Shown: piece after piece, positions 53,102 to 62,091 of the stretch
How positions within the stretch are numbered: position 1 is the first letter of the stretch
Layout: every line of letters begins with the position of its first letter
NCBI GenBank assembly: GCA_046328525.1
Contig: JAXLWK010000003.1
Span: 434,001-498,000 of the forward strand
Direction of reading: 5' to 3'
DNA length: 64,000 nt
DNA from: JBDHWG01 sp046328525
GTDB taxonomy: Bacteria; Chloroflexota; Anaerolineae; Epilineales; JAHCIE01
The notes under the pieces: model-generated
The model's input: only the letters and a program-made list of their open reading frames with translations
Told to the model about the DNA's origin: nothing
The model's database searches: none
Made by a program: the position numbers and the translations under genes

Positions 53102-54262
53102 CTACTCTTTCGATGGGAACAGCCCGGCGTACTTGGCGATGATGCCCATCATGATCTCGTCCGCGCCGCCGCCGATGGATAGCAGGCGCGAGTCGCGGTA
53201 GTAGCGGGCGATGGGGTAGTCCTCGACGTAGCCCATGCCGCCGTGGAACTGGACGCACGTGTCGGCGACCTGGCGCACAAGCTGCCCGGCCTTCAGCTTT
53301 GCCATCGAGACTTCCTTTGTTGCGTCCTTGCCCGCGATCATCAGGCGCGTGCAGTGGTAGTTGAGCTGGCGCAGGGCTTCGATCTCGGTGAGTAGCTCGG
53401 CGAGCTTGAAGTGAACCCACTGGTTCTCGATGATCGGCTTGCCGAAGGTCTTGCGGTGTTTGGTGTACTCGACGGTCAATTCGATGGCGACCTCCGCGCC
53501 GGCCAGCGCCATGACCGAGCCGATGAGCCGCTCCTTCTGGAACTGCTGCATCTGGAGCATGAAGCCCAGGCCCTCCTCGCCGATGCGGTAGCGCTTCGGG
53601 ACGCGCACGTTGTCGAAGCTCAGGATGGCGGTGTCGCTGGAGTGCATGCCCAGCTTGACCAGCTTGCGGCTGACATTGAAGCCCGGCGTGTCCGTCGGGA
53701 CGAGGATGAGCGACATGCCCTTGAACCCGCGGCCCTCGGAGGTGCGGGCGAGCAGGGTGAGGACATCGGCCTGGGTGCCATTCGTCGTCCACATCTTCGT
53801 GCCGTTGATGACATAATCATCGCCGTGGGAATCGGCGCGGGTGCGGATCGAGGCCACGTCGGAGCCGGCGTCCGGCTCGCTGACGCCGATGGCAAAGACG
53901 ATGTCGCCGGCAATGGCAGGGGCGAGGAAGTCGCGCTTCAGCTCGTCGGAGCCATGCTCGGCCAGGGCAGGCGTCGCCATGTCGGTGTGGACGCCAATCG
54001 CCATGGGGACGCCGCCGCACATCGTCCGCCCGATCTCCTCGAACATGACCACGTTATACCAGAAATCCAGCCCGGCGCCGCCGTATTCGACCGGGTACGA
54101 CAGACCGAGCATGCCCAGGTCGCCCATCTTCTTGAACAGCTCGTGGGCCGGGAAGCACTCGGCCGCCTCCCACTCGTCCACGTAGGGGTTGATCTCCTGC
54201 TCGACGAAGCGCCGCACCGTTTGTCGGAAAAGCTGATGCTCAGAATCAAAGTAAAGCGACAT
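53102..54262 (-). CDS. Acyl-CoA dehydrogenase (isovaleryl-CoA-type)
   Basis: A 386-residue acyl-CoA dehydrogenase. VFAIGVSEPDAGSDVASI is the first signature, GTKMWTTNGTQADVLTLLART the flavin site, and VQFHGGMGYVEDYPIARYYRDSRLLSIGGGADEIM the C-terminal signature. The segment after YYRDSRLLSIGGGADEI differs from the YEGT(S/A)EI of the enzyme at 9654-11288, so the catalytic base may lie elsewhere, as in isovaleryl-CoA dehydrogenases. GAGG precedes the ATG. In an operon with the carboxylase subunits and a hydratase it fits the first step of leucine breakdown. Confidence 0.85.
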   Translation of the reverse strand: MSLYFDSEHQLFRQTVRRFVEQEINPYVDEWEAAECFPAHELFKKMGDLGMLGLSYPVEYGGAGLDFWYNVVMFEEIGRTMCGGVPMAIGVHTDMATPALAEHGSDELKRDFLAPAIAGDIVFAIGVSEPDAGSDVASIRTRADSHGDDYVINGTKMWTTNGTQADVLTLLARTSEGRGFKGMSLILVPTDTPGFNVSRKLVKLGMHSSDTAILSFDNVRVPKRYRIGEEGLGFMLQMQQFQKERLIGSVMALAGAEVAIELTVEYTKHRKTFGKPIIENQWVHFKLAELLTEIEALRQLNYHCTRLMIAGKDATKEVSMAKLKAGQLVRQVADTCVQFHGGMGYVEDYPIARYYRDSRLLSIGGGADEIMMGIIAKYAGLFPSKE

Positions 54263-54271
54263 AACAGCCTC

Positions 54272-55882
54272 CTACATCCTGAAGACACCGTAATTCGGCC
54301 GGCCGGGACTCACGAAATCGCTGTTGTGCGCGACGGACAGGCCGACGCTCAGGGCGCGGCGCGTATCGCGCGGGTCGAGGATGCCGTCGTCCCACAGCCG
54401 CGCCGTGGCGTAGTACGGCGACGACTCGGTCTCGAACTTGTAGCGCGTCATCTGCTGCATCTGCTCGATCTGGCGCATGTCCGGCTCGATGCCCCGCGCC
54501 CGCGCCTGCTCGACCTGCACGATGGCGAGGACGCCGGCCGCCTGCTCGCCGCCCATCACAGCGATGCGGCTGTTGGGCCACGTCCAGAGGAAGCGCGGGT
54601 CGTAGGCGCGGCCGCACATGCCATAGTTGCCCGCGCCGTAGGAGCCGCCGACGATGACAGTGAACTGCGGGACGGTGGACGTGGACACGGCGTTGACCAT
54701 CTTCGAGCCGTGCTTGATGATACCCTCGCGCTCGTACTTCGTGCCGACCATGAAGCCGGTGATGTTCTGGAGATAGACCAGCGGCGTGCGCGATTGGTTG
54801 CAGAGCTGGATGAACTGGGCGGCCTTGTTGGCGCACTCCGAGAACAGCACGCCGTTGTTGCCGAGCAATCCGACCGGGTAGCCGTTGATGTTGGCGTGGC
54901 CGGTGACGAGGGTCGGGCCGTAGTCGCGCTTGAACTCCAGGAAGTCTGAGTCGTCCACGATGCGGGCGATGACCTCGCGCATGTCGAACGGATGGCGGGC
55001 GTCGGCGGGAACGATGCCGAGCAGCTCCTCCGGATCGTAGTACGGCTCGCGCGGCGTCTGCCGCCGCTGGGCGAGCGCCTTGCTCCAGTTCAGCCGCGCC
55101 ACGATCTCGCGGCCGATGCGGATGGCGTCGCGGTCGTCCTCAGCCAGGTAGTCGCCGAGGCCCGACTGGTGCGCGTGCATCTCCGCGCCGCCCAGGGTCT
55201 CGTCGTCCACCTCCTCGCCCGTCGCCATCTTGACCAGCGGCGGCCCGCCCAGGAACACCCTGGCCTGCCGCCGCACCATCACCACATAATCGCTCATGCC
55301 CGGCACATAGGCTCCGCCGGCGGTGGACGAGCCGAAGACGAGGGCGATCTGGGGAATGCCCTGGGCCGACATGCGCGCCTGGTTGGCGAAGCCGCGCCCG
55401 CCCTTGTCCGCGAAGTACTCGGCGGCGTACAGGAGGTTCGCGCCGGCCGACTCGACCAGCGTGATGCAGGGGAGGCGGTTCTCTTCGGCGATGCGCTGCG
55501 CGCGCAGGCTCTTGTCCAGGGTGATGGGGTAGACAGCGCCGCCCTTCACCGTGGCGTCGTTGACGGTGATCATGCACTCGACGCCGCTGACGACGCCGAT
55601 GCCGGCGATCTGGGACGCGCCCGGCGACTCGTTGTTGTACATGCCGTAGGCGGCGAGGGGCGACAATTCGAGGAACGGCGTACCGGGATCCAGGAGCAGC
55701 TCCAGCCGCTCGCGAGGCAGCAGCTTGCCCCGCGCCCGGTGGCGCTGGACGTAGCGCTCGCCGCCGCCGGCGCGCACCGCCGCCTGCCGCTCCTCTAGCT
55801 CCGCGACCAGGCTGCGCATCCACTCCCGGTTGCGGGCGAATTCCTCACTCCGAAGGTTGATCTGCGACTCGATGCGGGGCAT
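54272..55882 (-). CDS. Acyl-CoA carboxylase carboxyltransferase (methylcrotonoyl-CoA type)
   Basis: A 536-residue carboxyltransferase: LLPRERLELLLDPGTPFLELSPLAAYGMY, TLVESAGANLLYAAEYFADKGGRGF and SSTAGGAYVPGMSDYVVMV in the first half, then YLQNITGFMVGTKYEREGIIKHGSKMVNAV and GGSYGAGNYGMCGRAYDPRFL in the second. NITGFMVG and GAGNYGM are typical of methylcrotonoyl-CoA or geranyl-CoA carboxylase beta subunits (LiuB). The partner biotin carboxylase-BCCP gene is two genes downstream. The start (AGGAAGAG upstream) overlaps the BKACE gene end by 38 bp. Confidence 0.9.
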   Translation of the reverse strand: MPRIESQINLRSEEFARNREWMRSLVAELEERQAAVRAGGGERYVQRHRARGKLLPRERLELLLDPGTPFLELSPLAAYGMYNNESPGASQIAGIGVVSGVECMITVNDATVKGGAVYPITLDKSLRAQRIAEENRLPCITLVESAGANLLYAAEYFADKGGRGFANQARMSAQGIPQIALVFGSSTAGGAYVPGMSDYVVMVRRQARVFLGGPPLVKMATGEEVDDETLGGAEMHAHQSGLGDYLAEDDRDAIRIGREIVARLNWSKALAQRRQTPREPYYDPEELLGIVPADARHPFDMREVIARIVDDSDFLEFKRDYGPTLVTGHANINGYPVGLLGNNGVLFSECANKAAQFIQLCNQSRTPLVYLQNITGFMVGTKYEREGIIKHGSKMVNAVSTSTVPQFTVIVGGSYGAGNYGMCGRAYDPRFLWTWPNSRIAVMGGEQAAGVLAIVQVEQARARGIEPDMRQIEQMQQMTRYKFETESSPYYATARLWDDGILDPRDTRRALSVGLSVAHNSDFVSPGRPNYGVFRM

Positions 55883-56738
55883 GGCTCTTCCTGGGTAGTT
55901 GCAGGATCTCCCGCGCCTCGGCCACCGACGCGACGTCGCTGCCCACGGCGCGGGCGAGGGTGGCGGCTTTGGCGACGAGATCGCCGTTGGAGCGGGCCAA
56001 CTCGCCCGCCGCGAGATAGAGGTTGTCTTCCAGCCCGACGCGGATGTTGCCGCCCATGCTCAGCGCCGCGGCGACGAGGGGCCACTGCTTGAGGCCGACG
56101 CCGATGACTTGCCAGAAGGCGTGGGGCGGCAGGGAGTCCACCTGGTGCACCAGGTCCTTGGTCGTGCCGGGGATGCCGCCGAGGACGCCCATGATGAGGC
56201 TGAACTGGTACGGCGGCGTGAGGAGGCCCATGTCTATCAGCGGCTCGGCGTTGCGGATGTGGCCCGTGTCGAAGCACTCCATCTCGGGGCGTGTGCCGGC
56301 CGCGTTCATGTGCGCCAGGAAATAGGCGATGTCTCCGAACGGGTTGGCGAAGACGTAGTCATGATAGAACGTTTTGGTCTTTGGGGAGTAGATGGCGTAG
56401 TTCATGGAACCCATGTTGAGGGCGGCCATGTCCGGCGCCAACGTTGTGATGTGGGCGATGCGCTCTTCGCGGGGCAGCCCGACCGCGCCGGTAGAGTAGT
56501 TGATGATGACGTCGTCGCACGCGGCGCGCACCGCGTCGTCAATGCGCCGGAAGCTCGCCACGTCCCACGCCGCGCCGCCGTCCGGTGTGCGCGCGTGGAT
56601 GTGGACGATGCTCGCGCCGGCTTCGACGCTGCGCCGCGCCTCGGCGGCAATCTCCTCAGCCGTGTAGGGGATGGCGGGGGACTGCTTGCGCGTGGTCAGC
56701 ACGCCGGTCAGGGCGGCGGTGATGATGGTCTTTGCCAC
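55845..56738 (-). CDS. BKACE family beta-keto acid cleavage enzyme (DUF849)
   Basis: A 297-residue TIM-barrel protein of the BKACE (former DUF849) family, which splits beta-keto acids using acetyl-CoA. Seen are the N-terminal TAALTGVLTTRKQSPAIPYT, EEIAAEARRSVEAGASIVHIHAR (metal His), EMECFDTGHIRN and, near the end, SMGGNIRVGLEDNLYLAAGELARSN, with Glu and the Arg of the active site. It is the first gene of the leucine-type operon, starting with GTG at 56738 and AGAGGGG upstream. The likely role is handling of acetoacetate or a related keto acid. Confidence 0.88.
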   Translation of the reverse strand: MAKTIITAALTGVLTTRKQSPAIPYTAEEIAAEARRSVEAGASIVHIHARTPDGGAAWDVASFRRIDDAVRAACDDVIINYSTGAVGLPREERIAHITTLAPDMAALNMGSMNYAIYSPKTKTFYHDYVFANPFGDIAYFLAHMNAAGTRPEMECFDTGHIRNAEPLIDMGLLTPPYQFSLIMGVLGGIPGTTKDLVHQVDSLPPHAFWQVIGVGLKQWPLVAAALSMGGNIRVGLEDNLYLAAGELARSNGDLVAKAATLARAVGSDVASVAEAREILQLPRKSHAPHRVADQPSE

Positions 56739-56770
56739 GATACGCCCCTCTGCATTGAGTCAAGGATTTG

Positions 56771-56798
56771 ATTATAGTTGTTGGCGTCCTGCTGTCAA
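56771..56798 (-). promoter_or_regulatory. Perfect-consensus promoter of the leucine-type operon
   Basis: Minus strand TTGACA (56793-56798), 16 bp, TATAAT (56771-56776), 32 bp upstream of the BKACE start. Confidence 0.85.
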
Positions 56799-56821
56799 CA
56801 TGGATTGCGCCTTATGGAGTG

Positions 56822-56864
56822 ACGACTTCAGTCGTTCTGGGGCCTGGGAAACGACTGAAGTCGT
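56822..56864. repeat. Perfect 15-bp hairpin (ACGACTTCAGTCGTT arms)
   Basis: Arms 56822-56836 and 56850-56864 are exact complements, loop 13 nt. It lies between the start of the BKACE operon and the end of the phosphofructokinase gene and could end transcription. The palindromic half (ACGACTTCAGTCGT) is nearly self-complementary itself. A smaller relative is at 45277-45291. Confidence 0.65.
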
Positions 56865-56899
56865 GACTACGTGACCACTATTTCAGGCTGGACACACCG

Positions 56900-59140
56900 C
56901 TAATCGCCGTCCGGCGACTGGGCCATGGTGCGCGCAATGGGCAGCAGCCGCATCCACCACTCGTTCTTGGGCCGCGAGAGCTTCCCGTCCATGAGCGCCG
57001 GCATGAACGCCAGATCGGTGAACGTCACCTTGCCGCCGATCAGCCCGATCATCGCCGCGCCCGGCGGCTCTTGCCCCGCTTCCTCCATCATGTAGTCAAT
57101 GCAGCGCGAGGTCAGGCGCGTCGCCTGGATCCGGTCGAAGGGCGACGGCGTGCCGCCTTGCTGGACGTGGCCCAGGACGGCCTTGCGCACGTCGAACACC
57201 TCCCCACCCTCCCGCTCCAGGACCGAGACGACGAAGTCGGTGTTGTAGATGGGGTCGGCGTTCTCGTTGCGGATGATGAGGCCCAACCGCTTGCCACGCT
57301 CGAATCCCTGCCGCAGCAGGCCCGTGTCCGCCTCCAGCTCGGTCAGGGTCATGCGTTTCTCGGGCAGGTATACGCGCTCAGCGCCGGCGGCAATGCCACT
57401 CATGAGGGCAAGGTAGCCGCTATCGCGGCCCATGACCTCAACCACGAAGACGCGGCGCGTTGCCACGGCCGACTGCTTGATCTTGTCCACGTCGAGGACG
57501 ATGCCGTTGAGGGCCGTGTCCGCGCCGATACTCTGCTCGGAGCCGGGGAGGTTGTTGTTGATGGAGGCCGGCATGCAGATCATGGGGATGTTGAACGCCG
57601 CGTGTTCCTTGCGGTTCTGCATCATGGCGTAGAGGCCGCGATAGCCGGCCAGGCCGCCGATCATCAGGATCGCGTCAATCTGGAAGCGCTCGAGATTGTC
57701 GGCGATGGCCGACAGCTCCTCGGTCGTCAGCGTGTGGCGGCTGGTACCCAGCTCCGCGCCACCCTGGGCGACCAGGCCGTGGACGCTCATCCAGTTCATC
57801 TCGCGCACGTCGCCTTCCGCCAGGCCCTCGAAGCCGTTTCGCGCCGCGAACATGCGGTTGCCCTTGTCCAGGCCGAGGCGCACGGCGGCGCGGATGGCCG
57901 TGTTCATGCCGGGCGCCGGTCCGCCGCCGTGCATGATCAGGATGCGGAGCTGCCGCTGACCGTTTTGCGGCTCGCGCGGGTGGGCGCGCAGCAGGGTGCG
58001 GAAGATGCGGTACGACTCGGCGAAGCTGCCGCCGCGCATTCCCATCGCCTGCTCATAGTCGTGGGCGGCGATGACTTTCGCCACTTCCTGCGTCTTGCGG
58101 ACGTTGGTCATCAAGGACGAGGCGACGACGTCGTGCTGCCGCAGGCCGATGAGCTTCGGCTCGGCATCCGGCGGCGAGTCCAACAACTCGGTGACGGCGG
58201 CGTAGCCGAGCAGGGTGCTATGCCAGCGGTCGAAGGCGCTGGGCGTGCCGCCGCGCTGGACGTGGCCGAGGATGGTGACGCGGGTGTCGTCGTTGAGCTT
58301 CTCTTCCAGGACGCGCTTGATGTAGTCGCTCTTGAGAGGGTTGCCCTGGCGGTCCGTCGCGCCCTCGGCGACGATGACGATGCTGTGGCGGCGGCCCGCC
58401 TGGCGGCCGGCGGCAATTACCTCGCACATCTCGTCTTCCCAGTGCTCGCCCGTGGGTGGGTTCTCCGGGATGAGGACGTAGTTCGCGCCGGTCGCAATCG
58501 CGCTCATCAGGGCGAGGTAGCCGGAGTGCCGCCCCATCACCTCGACGACGAACGTTCGCATGTGGCTGGCCGCCGTGCTGGCGAGGGCGTCCACGGCCTC
58601 GACGATGCGGTGCAGGGCGGTGTCGGCGCCGATGGTCATGTCGGTGCCGAACATGTCGTTGTCAATCGAGCCGACCAGGCCGACGATCTTGAGGTTGGCG
58701 TGGTGCGCCGCCTGCTCGGCGGTGATCTCGCCCTTCTCGGCCAGCTCGGCCAGCAGGCCCGGCCACTCCTGGCGGAAGATGTCGGCCCCGGTGAGGCTGC
58801 CATCGCCCCCAATCACCACCAGACGATCAATGTCTTTCTCGATCAGGTTGAGCGCCGCCTGCAGGCGGCCTTCGCGGGTGCGGAACTCGGCGCAGCGGGC
58901 CGTGCCGATCACGGTCCCGCCCAGGTGGAGGATGCCGCCGACGTCGCCCCACGCCATCTTGCGCACCTGGCCGCCGCCTTCCACCATGCCCTGGTAGCCG
59001 TTGTAGATGGCGTACACTTCGACGCCGCGGCTGATGCCCGTGCGGACGACGGACCGAACGGCAGCGTTCATGCCCTGGGAGTCGCCCCCGCTGGTGAGGA
59101 CGGCGATGTTCCTCGGCCTTTCACTCGTCTGATTCGTCAT
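56900..59140 (-). CDS. Two-domain (eukaryote-like) 6-phosphofructokinase
   Basis: A 746-residue protein with two phosphofructokinase domains. The N-half (1 to about 365) is intact: SGGDSQGMNAAVRSVVRTG, GGDGSLTGAD (111-120), GSIDNDMFGTDM with catalytic Asp160, and VEVMGRHSGYLALM. The C-half (about 398-746) has GGGPAPGMNTAIRAAV but GGLAG for GGDG (495-499) and SINNN for SIDND (Asn528 in place of the catalytic Asp), so it cannot catalyse and is probably regulatory. Fungal and animal PFK-1 have this plan. Normal bacterial PfkA has about 320 residues. The ATG at 59140 with AGAAGG upstream is chosen over an earlier frame start. Confidence 0.88.
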   Translation of the reverse strand: MTNQTSERPRNIAVLTSGGDSQGMNAAVRSVVRTGISRGVEVYAIYNGYQGMVEGGGQVRKMAWGDVGGILHLGGTVIGTARCAEFRTREGRLQAALNLIEKDIDRLVVIGGDGSLTGADIFRQEWPGLLAELAEKGEITAEQAAHHANLKIVGLVGSIDNDMFGTDMTIGADTALHRIVEAVDALASTAASHMRTFVVEVMGRHSGYLALMSAIATGANYVLIPENPPTGEHWEDEMCEVIAAGRQAGRRHSIVIVAEGATDRQGNPLKSDYIKRVLEEKLNDDTRVTILGHVQRGGTPSAFDRWHSTLLGYAAVTELLDSPPDAEPKLIGLRQHDVVASSLMTNVRKTQEVAKVIAAHDYEQAMGMRGGSFAESYRIFRTLLRAHPREPQNGQRQLRILIMHGGGPAPGMNTAIRAAVRLGLDKGNRMFAARNGFEGLAEGDVREMNWMSVHGLVAQGGAELGTSRHTLTTEELSAIADNLERFQIDAILMIGGLAGYRGLYAMMQNRKEHAAFNIPMICMPASINNNLPGSEQSIGADTALNGIVLDVDKIKQSAVATRRVFVVEVMGRDSGYLALMSGIAAGAERVYLPEKRMTLTELEADTGLLRQGFERGKRLGLIIRNENADPIYNTDFVVSVLEREGGEVFDVRKAVLGHVQQGGTPSPFDRIQATRLTSRCIDYMMEEAGQEPPGAAMIGLIGGKVTFTDLAFMPALMDGKLSRPKNEWWMRLLPIARTMAQSPDGD

Positions 59141-59261
59141 GACATGCCTTCTTTTGCAAGTGCAGAGTAATTGGCAGCGCAATCATGATCCATGCTCATT
59201 TTACCCCACTTTTCGCGCTTGTGACAGGCGCGCACGATAGGCATACTTTAGGGGAGCTACA

Positions 59262-59290
59262 TTGACGCGCCTTCCCGGTTGTGGCACAAT
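59262..59290 (+). promoter_or_regulatory. Promoter of the acyl-CoA synthetase-GNAT gene
   Basis: TTGACG (59262-59267), 17 bp, CACAAT (59285-59290). It overlaps the more upstream possible starts and so supports the ATG at 59314. Confidence 0.6.
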
Positions 59291-59313
59291 CTGATATGGA
59301 GGATAGTATAGCG

Positions 59314-62091
59314 ATGAGCCAGGCAGAAAAAGCATACAAAGACGTTGACCGCGCATTAGACATTTTGCACTACGAGCCGCGCGACCTCGACGCATTCTTC
59401 ACGCCGAAGAACGTCGCCGTGGTCGGCGCAACCGAAACCCGGGGCAGCGTGGGCCGCACCATCCTGTGGAACCTGATTAGCACCCCGTTCGGCGGCACCG
59501 TGTTTCCCGTCAACCCCAAGCGCGACTCCGTGTTGGGCATCAAGGCCTACCCTAGCATCGGCGCAGTTCCGGCTAAAGTTGACCTCGCCGTGGTCGTGAC
59601 ACCGTCCACCTCCGTACCCAGTATCATCCGCGAGGCCGTGGACGCCGGCGTCAAGGCCAGCATCATCATCTCGGCCGGCTTCAAGGAGGTCGGGCCGCAG
59701 GGCGTCGAGCTGGAGCGGCAGATCATGGCCGAAGCGCGGCGCGGGCTGATGCGCGTCATCGGCCCGAACTGCCTCGGCGTAATGAGTCCGATCACCGGCC
59801 TGAATGCGACGTTCGCCGCGGCGATGGCGCGGCCGGGCAAGGTCGGGTTCATCAGCCAGAGCGGGGCGCTCCTGACGGCGGTGCTCGACTGGAGCTTCCG
59901 CGAGAACGTGGGCTTCAGCGCGTTCGTGTCCACCGGCTCCATGCTCGACGTGGGCTGGGGCGACCTGATAGACTACCTGGGCGACGACCAGAACACCGAG
60001 AGCATCGTCATCTACATGGAAACCATCGGCGACGCCCGCGCGTTTCTCTCGTCGGCGCGCGAGGTTGCCCTGACCAAGCCCATCATCGTCATCAAGCCGG
60101 GGCGGACGGCGGCGGCGGCGAAAGCGGCGGCGTCCCACACCGGCTCGCTCACCGGCAGCGACGACGTACTCGAGGCGGCGTTCCGCCGCGTCGGCGTCCT
60201 GCGCGTAGACACCATCGCCGAGCTGTTCTCGATGGCCGAGGTGCTGGGCAAGCAGCCGCGGCCGCGCGGCCCGCGCCTGACCCTCGTCACCAACGCCGGC
60301 GGGCCGGGGGTGCTGGCGACGGACAGTCTCATCGTCAACGGCGGCAAGCTCGCCGACATCTCGGAGCAGACGCTCGCAACGCTGAATGAGTTCTTGCCCG
60401 ACGCCTGGAGCCACAACAACCCGATTGACGTCCTCGGCGACGCCAGCCCGGAGCGCTACGCCAAGACCCTCGAAATCGCCGCCAAGGACCCGAACAGCGA
60501 CGGCCTGCTCGTCATCCTCACGCCCCAGGCCATGACTGACCCAACCCAGACCGCCCAGGCGCTCACGCCCTACGCGCGCATCCCGCACAAGCCGGTGTTG
60601 GCGAGCTGGATGGGCGGCGCCGACGTGGAGTCGGCGGTGCAGGTGCTCAACCGCGCCAACATCCCGACGTTCGAGTTCCCCGACCAGGCGGCCCGCACCT
60701 TCACCTATATGTGGCGCTACAGCGACAACCTGCGCCTGCTGTACGAGACGCCTTCGACGCGCTCCGGCTACGACCCCGACCGCCAGCGCGCCCGCGACAT
60801 TATTCAGAACGTGCGGCAGTCGGGGCGGACAATCATGACCGAGCATGAGGCCAAGGCGCTCCTGGAGACCTACGGCATTCCTACGGTCAAGACGATCATC
60901 GCCGCGACGGAGGACCAGGCGGTCGCGGCAGCCGAGGAGCTTGGCTACCCCGTCGTCCTCAAGCTCTACTCCGAAACCATCACCCACAAAACCGACGTGG
61001 GCGGCGTGCAGCTCAATCTCCTGGAGGCGGCCGGCGTGCGCGACGCCTACCGTCTCATCGAGCAGAACGTGGCGGAGAAGGTTGGCCCCGGTAACTTCCA
61101 GGGCGTCACCGTCCAACCGATGATCAAGCTGGAGGGCTACGAGCTGATCCTGGGCAGCAGCATTGACCCGCAGTTTGGCCCGGTCATGCTGTTCGGCCTG
61201 GGCGGACAGCTCGTCGAGGTGTTCAAGGATCGCTCCCTCGGCCTGCCCCCTCTCAACACCACCCTCGCCCGCCGCATGATGGAGCGGACGAACATCTACC
61301 GCGCCCTCCAGGGCGTGCGCGGCCGTCAGCCTGTGGACGTGAATGCCCTGGCGCAAATCCTGGTGCAGCTCAGCGAGCTGATCGTCGAGCACCCCTGGAT
61401 CCAGGAGCTGGACATCAACCCGCTGCTGGCGTCGCCCGACGGCCTGATCGCCCTCGACGCCCGCGTCATCGTGTATGGGCAGGATGTCCAGGAGACGGAC
61501 CTGCCGAAGCTGGCGATTCGTCCGTACCCGATCCAGTACATCGAGCGCTTCACGACGCGCAGCGGCGTGGATCTGCTCATCCGCCCGATCCGGCCGGAAG
61601 ACGAGCCGTTGATGCGCGAGTTCCACGCCACACTGTCGGAGCGCACAGTCTACCTGCGCTTCCTGCACCCTCTGGCGTTCGACCAGCGCGCCTCCCACGA
61701 GCGGCTGTCGCGCATCTCCTACGTGGACTACGACCGCCAGATGGCGCTCGTCGCCGTGCGCGAGGAGGAGGCCACCGGCAAGCGGCAGATTGTCGCGGCT
61801 GGGCGATTGAGCCGCATGTATGGCACGAACAACGCCGAGTTCTCGATGCTCATCACCGACGAGTTCCAGAACGTGGGTCTTGGCACACAGATGCTCAGCG
61901 ACCTGGTGCAGATCGGGCGCGACGAGAAATTGCACGAGATCGTCGGCTTCATTCACCCCGAAAACTACCAGATGCAGCGCGTCGCCAAGAACCTGGGCTT
62001 CAAGCTAGAGTACAATGCCGAGGAGAACCTGGTGGAAGCCAGGATTCTCGCCTCAGATCAACGCGACGGAGGGAGCCATGGCGCTCAGTGA
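59314..62091 (+). CDS. ADP-forming acyl-CoA synthetase fused to GNAT acetyltransferase
   Basis: A 925-residue fusion. The CoA-binding domain begins FFTPKNVAVVGATETRGSVGRTI, then succinyl-CoA-synthetase-like domains with SHTGSLTGSD (His275, the phospho-His position), then an ATP-grasp domain (AKALLETYGIPTVKTIIA, VLKLYSETITHKTDVGGVQLNL). The last 175 residues are a GNAT domain with the acetyl-CoA loop QNVGLGTQ. This is the layout of Pat/PatZ protein acetyltransferases, but His275, changed in Pat enzymes, is present, so a working ADP-forming acetate-CoA ligase is possible. Starts at 59281 and 59296 also exist. It overlaps the phosphoglucomutase gene by 14 bp. Confidence 0.88.
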   Translation: MSQAEKAYKDVDRALDILHYEPRDLDAFFTPKNVAVVGATETRGSVGRTILWNLISTPFGGTVFPVNPKRDSVLGIKAYPSIGAVPAKVDLAVVVTPSTSVPSIIREAVDAGVKASIIISAGFKEVGPQGVELERQIMAEARRGLMRVIGPNCLGVMSPITGLNATFAAAMARPGKVGFISQSGALLTAVLDWSFRENVGFSAFVSTGSMLDVGWGDLIDYLGDDQNTESIVIYMETIGDARAFLSSAREVALTKPIIVIKPGRTAAAAKAAASHTGSLTGSDDVLEAAFRRVGVLRVDTIAELFSMAEVLGKQPRPRGPRLTLVTNAGGPGVLATDSLIVNGGKLADISEQTLATLNEFLPDAWSHNNPIDVLGDASPERYAKTLEIAAKDPNSDGLLVILTPQAMTDPTQTAQALTPYARIPHKPVLASWMGGADVESAVQVLNRANIPTFEFPDQAARTFTYMWRYSDNLRLLYETPSTRSGYDPDRQRARDIIQNVRQSGRTIMTEHEAKALLETYGIPTVKTIIAATEDQAVAAAEELGYPVVLKLYSETITHKTDVGGVQLNLLEAAGVRDAYRLIEQNVAEKVGPGNFQGVTVQPMIKLEGYELILGSSIDPQFGPVMLFGLGGQLVEVFKDRSLGLPPLNTTLARRMMERTNIYRALQGVRGRQPVDVNALAQILVQLSELIVEHPWIQELDINPLLASPDGLIALDARVIVYGQDVQETDLPKLAIRPYPIQYIERFTTRSGVDLLIRPIRPEDEPLMREFHATLSERTVYLRFLHPLAFDQRASHERLSRISYVDYDRQMALVAVREEEATGKRQIVAAGRLSRMYGTNNAEFSMLITDEFQNVGLGTQMLSDLVQIGRDEKLHEIVGFIHPENYQMQRVAKNLGFKLEYNAEENLVEARILASDQRDGGSHGAQ

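Noticed and set aside
57071..59170. A 699-codon plus-strand frame across the phosphofructokinase gene
   Set aside because: Antisense to all conserved kinase motifs and without any recognisable domain.
59356..61956. An 866-codon antisense frame in the acyl-CoA synthetase-GNAT gene
   Set aside because: Same type of GC-driven shadow; no conserved motif, ribosome site or promoter.
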